NCBI GenBank assembly: GCA_028876695.1
Contig: JAGWRH010000238.1
Coordinates: 1 to 8,951 of the forward strand
Direction: 5' to 3'
Source: Acidobacteriota bacterium
GTDB lineage: Bacteria; Acidobacteriota; Terriglobia; Acidiferrales; UBA7541
Length of the DNA: 8,951 nt
Shown here: positions 1 through 5,927 of the stretch, one piece after another
How the letters are laid out: each line of letters begins with the position of its first letter
Position numbering within the stretch: position 1 is the stretch's first letter
Program-made: the position numbers and the translations under genes
Notes under the pieces: generated by a model
What the model was told of the DNA's origin: nothing
Databases searched by the model: none
Seen by the model: only the letters and a program-made list of their open reading frames with translations

Positions 1-317
1 TGCAGCTCTTCGCGTTCGAGATAGTCAATGGAGCCCAGAATGGCGAGAGCGGCCGCGCCGATTACGATCACATGCACGAAGATGCTGAAGTGGTCGGTGC
101 TGATCACGCGGCTGTAGGCGAAGCCTTGCTCCCGCGCGGCAACGTGTAGCGAAGCGAGCGCGACGAGAGTACCGGCGAAAGCCGTCCAGCCAAGCGCACG
201 ACGGCTCGAGGGCTTGATGAACGGATCGACGATCATGATGATGATGCCGAAAACGCAGAGCACAACTTCCGGCGCGATCCGGTGCAAATTAACGATTTGT
301 TCCGCCACACCGATCAA
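1..317 (-). CDS. nuoN: NADH-quinone oxidoreductase subunit N (NuoN), N-terminal part, cut by window edge
   Basis: This is the N-terminal part of the antiporter-like membrane subunit N of complex I, one of the three proton-pumping subunits. The frame stays open to the window edge and gives 105 complete codons. Visible residues include LHRIAPEVVLCVFGIIIMIVD, the first hydrophobic helix typical of NuoN, followed by a short basic loop (PSSRR), a second hydrophobic segment around residues 41-60 and a third around residues 78-95, ending in DYLEREEL, a typical NuoN loop. The start is uncertain. A TTG at 315-317 overlaps the nuoM stop as TTGA, matching the four-base ATGA and GTGA overlaps upstream, and has a weak AAAGG about 11 bases before it. 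The alternative GTG at 306-308 would shorten the protein by three residues. Placement directly after nuoM matches the usual nuoL-M-N order. The catalytic lysines lie outside the window. Confidence 0.9.
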   Translation of the reverse strand, partial: MIGVAEQIVNLHRIAPEVVLCVFGIIIMIVDPFIKPSSRRALGWTAFAGTLVALASLHVAAREQGFAYSRVISTDHFSIFVHVIVIGAAALAILGSIDYLEREEL

Positions 318-1906
318 GGCCGCGACCGCCTTTCTGTCATAGCCGCTGGCAACACCACCGCGTGCGGGGCGACCGCAGCAGGAACCGCGGGGCGCTTAAG
401 CGCATTCTGCGGGCGCTGCAACTGATCGGCCATTTGCTGGAGCAAGGCATTGGTGGCCGGTTCCATGGGCCGCGTAAAGTAGGGAGAAGCGATGCCCATG
501 AACAGAATCGCGACCGCAAGCGTGCCGAGGATAAAGCGCTCGCGCCCGGAAGCGTCCGGCAATGAGCGATTTTTATCGACGGTGACTTCGCCGAGCGCGA
601 CTCGCTGATAGGCCCACAGCAAATAGATCGCGGAAAGCACCGCACCGCTGGCAGCCCAACCGGCCCAAACGTGGTGCGAGGCGAATGTGCCGATCAGAAT
701 TAGAAATTCGCCGATGAAGCCGTTGAGTGGCGGCAGGGCCAGGGACGAGAGCGCAATAAAAAGAAACAGCGACATCAGCACGGGCATCGGAGTGGCGAGG
801 CCGCCGAACTCGCTGATTTCGTGGGTGTGGCGGCGGTCGTAGAGCATGCCGACGACGAGGAACAGCGCGCCAGTGGAAACGCCGTGGTTGAGCATCTGGT
901 AGATCGCGCCTTGGATAGCGACGGTATTGAACGCAAATATACCGAGCACCACGAAACCGAGGTGGCTCACGGAAGTGTAGGCGACGAGGCGCTTCAAATC
1001 GTGCTGCACGGTGGCGACAAGCGCGCCGTAGACGATGCCGATGATCGCCAGCACGCCGATCAAGGGAGCGAGCTTGTGCGACGCGAAAGGGAAGAGCGGC
1101 AGGCAGAAGCGCAGGATGCCGTACGTGCCAAGCTTCAGCATTACGCCGGCAAGGATCACGGAGCCGGCCGTGGGAGCGTCGGTGTGCGCGTCCGGGAGCC
1201 AGGTGTGCAACGGGAAAAGCGGCACTTTAATCGCGAATGCCAGGAAGAAAGCGCCAAAAAGCAGCAGTTCTTTGGTCGATGAAAGCGGCGCGCTATTGGC
1301 AAGGATGTTTTCGATAACCGGCAGATCGAATGTGCCGCTAAGGTGATACAGCCAGATGATGGCCACCAGCATGAGGATGGAGCCGAACATCGTATACAGG
1401 ATGAATTTAACGGCGGCATAAATGCGGCGTTCGTGTCCCCAGATGCCGATCAGGAAGTACATGGGGATAAGCGTGAGTTCCCAGAAAACGAAGAAGAGGA
1501 ACAGATCGAGCGAAACGAACACGCCGATCATCGCCGTTTCGATGACCAGCAGCGAGACGAAAAATCCTTTGACGTTGTGCTCGATCGATTTCCACGAGCA
1601 GAGAATCGCCAGCGGCGTCAGAAACGTGGTGAGGAGCACGAGAAACAGGCTGATGCCGTCCACGCCGAGGTGGTAGTGAATCGACGGGCCGATCCAATTG
1701 TAGAACTCCTGATACTGGAATCCCGGATCGGTGTAATCGAAGCCGCGCAGAAGGAGCAGCGACACCGCGAACTCGCCGAGCGAGGCGACAAACGCGATGC
1801 GGCGGATCCAGACGTGATCGTCCGAACGTAGGACCAGCAGCGCCGCCACGCTAAAGAGCGGGAGGAAGGTAATTACCGTCAGGAGATAAGACGCCTGTCC
1901 GTGCAC
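314..1906 (-). CDS. nuoM: NADH-quinone oxidoreductase subunit M (NuoM)
   Basis: Antiporter-like proton-translocating membrane subunit M of complex I, about 530 residues with some 14 predicted membrane helices. Family hallmarks are present, numbered from the GTG start: the helix-5 glutamate E143 (FWELTLIPMYFLIG), lysine K227 in FAIKVPLFPLHTWLPDAH, lysine K258 in GVMLKLGTYG, the broken-helix segment VQHDLKRLVAYTSVSHLG, and the distal glutamate E400 in LNGFIGEFLIL, which replaces the lysine found at this place in NuoL and NuoN. These are the proposed proton-channel residues of the family. I chose the GTG at 1904-1906, which follows the nuoL stop after one base and has an SD-like GGCGGTG seven bases upstream. 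An in-frame ATG at 1934-1936 would add ten residues unlike any NuoM N-terminus. The C-terminal 50 or so residues form a Pro/Ala-rich, hydrophilic tail after the last helix. Its stop overlaps the proposed nuoN start. Confidence 0.97.
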   Translation of the reverse strand: MHGQASYLLTVITFLPLFSVAALLVLRSDDHVWIRRIAFVASLGEFAVSLLLLRGFDYTDPGFQYQEFYNWIGPSIHYHLGVDGISLFLVLLTTFLTPLAILCSWKSIEHNVKGFFVSLLVIETAMIGVFVSLDLFLFFVFWELTLIPMYFLIGIWGHERRIYAAVKFILYTMFGSILMLVAIIWLYHLSGTFDLPVIENILANSAPLSSTKELLLFGAFFLAFAIKVPLFPLHTWLPDAHTDAPTAGSVILAGVMLKLGTYGILRFCLPLFPFASHKLAPLIGVLAIIGIVYGALVATVQHDLKRLVAYTSVSHLGFVVLGIFAFNTVAIQGAIYQMLNHGVSTGALFLVVGMLYDRRHTHEISEFGGLATPMPVLMSLFLFIALSSLALPPLNGFIGEFLILIGTFASHHVWAGWAASGAVLSAIYLLWAYQRVALGEVTVDKNRSLPDASGRERFILGTLAVAILFMGIASPYFTRPMEPATNALLQQMADQLQRPQNALKRPAVPAAVAPHAVVLPAAMTERRSRP

Positions 1907-1907
1907 G

Positions 1908-3902
1908 CTAACGCACCGCCATTCCGATGAATGCAAGCAAAAGCATGGTGAACCCTACTGCGCCGACGACCACCCAGGAGGCGTACGAGCGCGTGTTGCC
2001 GGATTGCAGTTCGCGGACCACGCTGCCCGATCCGCGCGCCGCCGTCGCCGTCCCGTTCACGGCTCCGTCGATGACGCCGGAATCGACGATTTGCCAAAGC
2101 ACCTTTCGCGAAATCCACAGGAGCGGCCGGATGAACAGCGCGAGATAAATCTCGTCCACGAAATATTTGTTCAGCAGCAGCACGTAGACGCCGTGCAGCT
2201 TCCGCGCAAGCCCGTGCGGCACACGGGGATTCTTGATGTAGAACCACCAGGCTACCAGCAGACCGACGACCGCCAAAATCACCGGAATACCGACCACGGC
2301 GAGCAGCAACTGCATGCCCGCGCCCACGCTGGATGGGCCGGAGACTTCGGAGACCACATGCGTGGGCGCGTATTGCGTGAAAACGGGCTGGAGAAAGCGG
2401 TCGAAGTAGTCGATGCCTCCGGCCAATTCCGGTGCCGCAACCCATCCACCGAAGATGGAAAGGAACGCGAGGATGATCAACGGAACGGTCATTTTGGCAG
2501 GCGATTCGTGGACGTGCACGTGGTGCTCGTCGAATCGCGGCTTGCCGAAAAACGTGAGGAAGATCAGGCGGAACATGTAGAAGGAGGTAAGCCCGGCGGC
2601 GGCAACGCCCACGGCCCAGAGCCAAAGACTGGCGTGCGGGCCGGACTTTGCCGCGCCCAGGATTTCGTCCTTGCTGAAGAACCCGGCGAAGCCGGGGAAA
2701 CCGGCGATCGCGAGCGTGGCGATCAGCATGGTCCAATAGGTGATGGGAATTTTCTTTCGCAGGCCGCCCATTTTGGTCATGTCCTGCTCTCCGCCGAGCG
2801 CGTGAATCACGCTGCCGGCGGCGAGGAAGAGCAAGCCTTTGAAGAACGCATGAGTCATCAGATGGAAAATCCCGGCTGCATAGGCTCCCACGCCGCAGCC
2901 GAGGAACATGTAGCCGAGTTGCGAAATGGTGGAATAGGCGAGGACTTTCTTGATGTCGGTTTGGGTGATCGCGATGGTGGCCGCAAAAAGAGCGGTAATC
3001 GTGCCGACGACGGCCACCAGGTACATGGCAATCGGCGCGCGGGAATAGACCGGGTTCATGCGCGCGACCATGTAAACGCCCGCCGTAACCATGGTGGCGG
3101 CGTGGATCAGCGCGCTGACGGGCGTGGGACCCTCCATCGCATCAGGGAGCCAGACGTAGAGCGGCAACTGCGCCGATTTGCCGATCGCGCCGATGAAGAG
3201 CAGCACGGCGATCCACGTGAATACGCCCGCGTGAGTCATCGTGTCCGGCTGCATGACGGCAGCCTTTTGAAACATGGTGCTATAGGTCAGAGAGCCGAAG
3301 GTCCAGAACGCCAGAAGAATGCCGACCATGAAGAAAAGGTCGCCGAGGCGCGTGGTGATGAACGCTTTTTTGCCGGCGTCGGCAGCGGATTTCTTGCGGA
3401 ACCAGAAGCCGATGAGCAAATAGCTGCACAGGCCCACGCCCTCCCATCCGACGAAGAGGACCGCCAGGTTCGCGCCGAGGACCAGCGTGAGCATGAAGAA
3501 CATGAACAGGTTCATGTAGGAGAAGAAGCGGTAATAGCCGCCTTCATGCCCCATATAGCCGACCGAGTAGATGTGGATCAGCAAGCCGACGCAGGAGACG
3601 GTAAGCAGCATGATGACGCTCAACTGATCGACCTGCAGGGCGAAATTGATGCGGAACGGGTGATCGGTCAGGTCGCCCGCGGTCATCCAGGTGTAATAGC
3701 TTTGAACCCAGGGAATGGCATTTTGCGGCAGATACCAGAACTCGCGTGCCAGTTCGCAGACGGCGGCAAACGCGAGCGCCACTGAGCCAACGGCCACGGA
3801 ATTGACCCCGGCTTTGGAAAAGCGGCCGCCGAACAGGCCGTTGATGGCCGCGCCGAGAATCGGCAGCAGCAAAATGATCCAGATGTGATTGAGCATGAAC
3901 AT
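1908..3902 (-). CDS. nuoL: NADH-quinone oxidoreductase subunit L (NuoL)
   Basis: The distal antiporter-like proton pump of complex I, 664 residues, a normal to slightly long size for NuoL. Key residues are visible: E154 in VGWEGVGLCSYLLIGFW, K242 in IGKSAQLPLYVWLPDAMEGPTP, the broken-helix region TQTDIKKVLAYSTISQLGYMF with H347 and H351 just after it, and K411 in FFSKDEIL, the terminal-channel lysine. A His-rich loop (FDEHHVHVHESP, about 458-468) precedes the later helices. The C-terminal part (about 570-664) contains the NKYFVDEIY motif, the predicted long lateral amphipathic helix and a final membrane helix, so the arm that runs along NuoM and NuoN is retained. The ATG at 3900-3902 shares one base with the nuoK stop (TAATG). 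No strong Shine-Dalgarno site precedes it, which points to translational coupling. A second ATG two codons on (3894-3896) is a possible start. The sequence appears intact. Confidence 0.98.
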   Translation of the reverse strand: MFMLNHIWIILLLPILGAAINGLFGGRFSKAGVNSVAVGSVALAFAAVCELAREFWYLPQNAIPWVQSYYTWMTAGDLTDHPFRINFALQVDQLSVIMLLTVSCVGLLIHIYSVGYMGHEGGYYRFFSYMNLFMFFMLTLVLGANLAVLFVGWEGVGLCSYLLIGFWFRKKSAADAGKKAFITTRLGDLFFMVGILLAFWTFGSLTYSTMFQKAAVMQPDTMTHAGVFTWIAVLLFIGAIGKSAQLPLYVWLPDAMEGPTPVSALIHAATMVTAGVYMVARMNPVYSRAPIAMYLVAVVGTITALFAATIAITQTDIKKVLAYSTISQLGYMFLGCGVGAYAAGIFHLMTHAFFKGLLFLAAGSVIHALGGEQDMTKMGGLRKKIPITYWTMLIATLAIAGFPGFAGFFSKDEILGAAKSGPHASLWLWAVGVAAAGLTSFYMFRLIFLTFFGKPRFDEHHVHVHESPAKMTVPLIILAFLSIFGGWVAAPELAGGIDYFDRFLQPVFTQYAPTHVVSEVSGPSSVGAGMQLLLAVVGIPVILAVVGLLVAWWFYIKNPRVPHGLARKLHGVYVLLLNKYFVDEIYLALFIRPLLWISRKVLWQIVDSGVIDGAVNGTATAARGSGSVVRELQSGNTRSYASWVVVGAVGFTMLLLAFIGMAVR
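1914..1920 (-). promoter_or_regulatory. Shine-Dalgarno-like site for nuoM
   Basis: On the minus strand the bases GGCGGTG lie inside the end of nuoL, seven bases before the GTG at 1904-1906. They differ from GGAGGTG at one position. This supports the GTG rather than the ATG at 1934-1936 as the nuoM start. It is inferred from spacing and similarity only. Confidence 0.5.
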
Positions 3903-4207
3903 TAGAGTTTCAACAGGTTCACGCGCTCCACGTTCAGCGATTCGCGGTTTTGCGCCATCATGATGACGATCGCGAGCCCCACGGCCGCTTCCGCCGCCGC
4001 CACCACGATCACGAAGAAGACAAACACCATTCCGTCGAGCTGCTGGTGCGCGCGGGAAAAAGCGACGAAGGCGAGATTGACAGCGTTGAGCATCAGCTCG
4101 ATGGACATGAAAACGGCGATCACGTTGCGCTTGAAAATAAAGGCGACAACGCCGAGCCCGAAGAGGATCCCACTGAGCACCAGATAATAGGAAACGGGAA
4201 TGATCAC
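3902..4207 (-). CDS. nuoK: NADH-quinone oxidoreductase subunit K (NuoK)
   Basis: Small membrane subunit K of complex I, 101 residues, the standard length, with three membrane helices and homology to MrpC antiporter subunits. The two conserved membrane glutamates are present: E37 in FMSIELMLNAVNL (E. coli E36) and E73 in VVAAAEAAVGLAIV (E. coli E72). These form part of the hydrophilic axis that links the quinone site to the pumps. The start is GTG at 4205-4207, overlapping the nuoJ stop as GTGA. GAGGA at 4215-4219 lies seven bases upstream and fixes this choice. No in-frame ATG exists near the N-terminus. The stop shares one base with the nuoL start. Confidence 0.98.
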   Translation of the reverse strand: MIIPVSYYLVLSGILFGLGVVAFIFKRNVIAVFMSIELMLNAVNLAFVAFSRAHQQLDGMVFVFFVIVVAAAEAAVGLAIVIMMAQNRESLNVERVNLLKL

Positions 4208-4713
4208 TGGCTCTTCCTCGCCAAAACCAGCGCGCCCAGAATGGCGACCAAAATCAGGATCGACGTGGCTTCGAAGTTGAAAAGGTATTGGCGAAAAAGC
4301 TCGGCCGAAAGGTCGCGCGTGGAAGCGGCGACGGTCACGGTACCGGCGCCGGAAGCGACGACCGATCCAATGCGCGACTCGTAAAGCCAGCGCGCCACTT
4401 CGATCAACAGGAAAAATCCCAGCGGCACGCCAACGTATTTCGCCAACTTGCTGAAATCGGTGCGTTCCTCGACGCCGAAATTGAGCAGCATGATGACAAA
4501 TACGAACAACACCATCACCGCGCCCGCGTACACGATGATCTGAACAGCGGAGATGAACTCCGCGCCCAACAGAAGATAGAGGATGGCCAGCGCAACCATC
4601 ACCAGAATCAGCGAAAGCGCGCTGTGGATGGGTTCGCGCGCAAGAATCAGCAGGATCGCGCCCGCCACGGCGAGCACGGCGCAGGCAAAGAAGACGATCA
4701 GCGGCCCCATCAT
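4204..4713 (-). CDS. nuoJ: NADH-quinone oxidoreductase subunit J (NuoJ)
   Basis: Membrane subunit J of complex I, 169 residues, with five predicted membrane helices. The family signature is clear: REPIHSALSLILVMVALAIL (helix 2), LLGAEFISAVQIIVYAGAVMVLFVFVIML (helix 3, with E52 and Y62, the region that forms the pi-bulge helix moving during the catalytic cycle), and a last helix near residues 150-165 (ATSILILVAILGALVLA). The start is one of two adjacent ATGs. The ATG at 4711-4713 overlaps the nuoH stop as ATGA, and the ATG at 4708-4710 shares one base with it. GAGG at 4719-4722 lies five or eight bases upstream, so either works. The longer frame reaching to 4935 is only nuoH read in another frame. 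nuoJ directly follows nuoH here, with no nuoI in between. Confidence 0.97.
   Translation of the reverse strand: MMGPLIVFFACAVLAVAGAILLILAREPIHSALSLILVMVALAILYLLLGAEFISAVQIIVYAGAVMVLFVFVIMLLNFGVEERTDFSKLAKYVGVPLGFFLLIEVARWLYESRIGSVVASGAGTVTVAASTRDLSAELFRQYLFNFEATSILILVAILGALVLARKSQ
4215..4219 (-). promoter_or_regulatory. Shine-Dalgarno site for nuoK (GTG start)
   Basis: GAGGA on the minus strand, within the end of nuoJ and seven bases before the GTG at 4205-4207. It supports GTG as the real nuoK start. Confidence 0.65.
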
Positions 4714-5927
4714 GCGTGCCTCGTGAACGCCGGGAAGACCAGCACCAGGGCGGTAATCACCAGATTCGCGAGCGACACGGGAAGCAGCAGCTTCCAGCCG
4801 AAGGACATCAGCTGATCGTAGCGGAAGCGGGGCAGCGTTCCTCGCACCCAGACGTAGAAGAAGAGGAATACCAGAACCTTCAGCGTGAACCAAAACGGCC
4901 CCTGCACGTAGGGAGCGGCCCAGGGCATCAGGCACAGGGCTCCGAGGCCGAGCGCGAGCACCGCGACGACGCCGAGCTGGAGTCGCGCGATGCCGCGCAT
5001 GCGCGTGGCGGAGTCAATCGCGCAATAGATGCCGAGCGCGACGAGGCCGGCGCCGGGAAGATAAAGCTGCCAATGCCAACTCGCGGGGAACGGCGAGAGC
5101 CATCCGCCGAAAAACAAGATGGTGGCCAGGCAGGAGACGGTGATCATGTTGGCGTATTCAGCCATGAAAAACATCGCGAACTTGAAGCTGGAATACTCGG
5201 TGTGGAAACCGGCGACGAGCTCGGTTTCCGCTTCCGGCAAATCGAACGGCACGCGGTTGGTTTCGGCAATGGCGGCGGTCAAATAACAGGCGAAGCCTAC
5301 GATTTGCGGGACGAAATGCCAGCGCGGGAAAAATCCCAGCCAGTAGCCGCTCTGGCCCTCGATGATGCCGTTGAAGTTGAGCGTGCCCGCGAGCAGCAGC
5401 ACGCCGACGACGGAGATGGTCAGCGAAACTTCGTAGCTGATCATTTGCGCCGAGCTGCGGAGGCCGCCGAGCAGCGGGTATTTGCTGTTGGAGGACCAGC
5501 CGGCGAGCGCCACGCCGTACACGCCCATCGACGTGATGGCGAAAAGAAAGATCAGGCCAATGTCGATATTGGAGACGAGGAAGACCTGCTGTCCATTCAG
5601 AAAATGCACGGTGGGCGGGCCGAACGGAATCAGCGCGATAGCCGTAAGCGCGAGCGTGAGCGCCAGGAAGGGCGCGAGAAAATACACCAGCTTGTCGGAG
5701 GCCGGAGGCGTGAAATCTTCCTTGAAAAGAAATTTTAGGCCGTCTGCGAGCGGTTGAAGCAGCCCGTGGGCGCCGACGTAATACGGGCCCCAACGGGATT
5801 GGATACGGGCGACTACCTTGCGCTCAAACCAGGTGAGGTAGGCGAGAGCCGTCATCACAATGAACAGCAGAACGGCTATTTTGATTACCGATGCCACCAG
5901 GACTGAGTGCTGGGAGATGAACCCCAC
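4710..5927 (-). CDS. nuoH: NADH-quinone oxidoreductase subunit H (NuoH), with an enlarged C-terminal region
   Basis: Membrane subunit H of complex I, which forms most of the quinone-access tunnel and contacts the peripheral arm. From the GTG start it has 405 residues; E. coli NuoH has about 325. Signatures, in order: WFERKVVARIQSRWGPYYVG (about 33-52), LLQPLADGLKFLFKED (56-71), the helix with SSNSKYPLLGGLRSSAQMISYE (145-166), and the quinone-site loop AETNRVPFDLPEAETELVAGFHTEYSS (221-247), rich in conserved acidic residues. The C-terminal signature VWVRGTLPRFRYDQLM is at 359-374. Between GGWLSP (about 274-279) and GPFWFTLKVLVF lies an insertion of roughly 60 residues with two hydrophobic stretches. 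I chose the GTG at 5925-5927 because it gives a NuoH-like N-terminus (ISQHSVLVASVIKIAVL) and has AGAGA just upstream. The frame opens as far as 6062, but those residues lie inside nuoG and do not look like NuoH. It overlaps the nuoG end by 43 bases. Confidence 0.96.
   Translation of the reverse strand: MGFISQHSVLVASVIKIAVLLFIVMTALAYLTWFERKVVARIQSRWGPYYVGAHGLLQPLADGLKFLFKEDFTPPASDKLVYFLAPFLALTLALTAIALIPFGPPTVHFLNGQQVFLVSNIDIGLIFLFAITSMGVYGVALAGWSSNSKYPLLGGLRSSAQMISYEVSLTISVVGVLLLAGTLNFNGIIEGQSGYWLGFFPRWHFVPQIVGFACYLTAAIAETNRVPFDLPEAETELVAGFHTEYSSFKFAMFFMAEYANMITVSCLATILFFGGWLSPFPASWHWQLYLPGAGLVALGIYCAIDSATRMRGIARLQLGVVAVLALGLGALCLMPWAAPYVQGPFWFTLKVLVFLFFYVWVRGTLPRFRYDQLMSFGWKLLLPVSLANLVITALVLVFPAFTRHA
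4719..4722 (-). promoter_or_regulatory. Shine-Dalgarno site for nuoJ
   Basis: GAGG on the minus strand, inside the last codons of nuoH and five to eight bases before the tandem ATGATG. It supports the short 169-residue NuoJ over a longer upstream reading. Confidence 0.55.

Noticed and set aside
1879..2736. A 285-codon minus-strand frame within nuoL
   Set aside because: Out-of-frame reading of nuoL. It is very rich in Arg and Ala with no membrane helices, while the nuoL frame carries the conserved residues over the same bases.
2004..3785. A 593-codon open frame on the plus strand, opposite nuoL
   Set aside because: Antisense to a clearly intact nuoL. The translation is low in hydrophobic residues and rich in E, D, H, R and G, with no domain, as expected for the complement of a membrane-protein gene.
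4714..4935. N-terminal extension of the nuoJ frame up to an ATG at 4935
   Set aside because: The extra 74 residues are the 3' end of nuoH read out of frame. The tandem ATG at 4708-4713 has a GAGG site and gives the normal NuoJ length.
4716..5738. A 340-codon open frame on the plus strand, opposite nuoH
   Set aside because: Same pattern: fully antisense to nuoH, highly charged, no family features.
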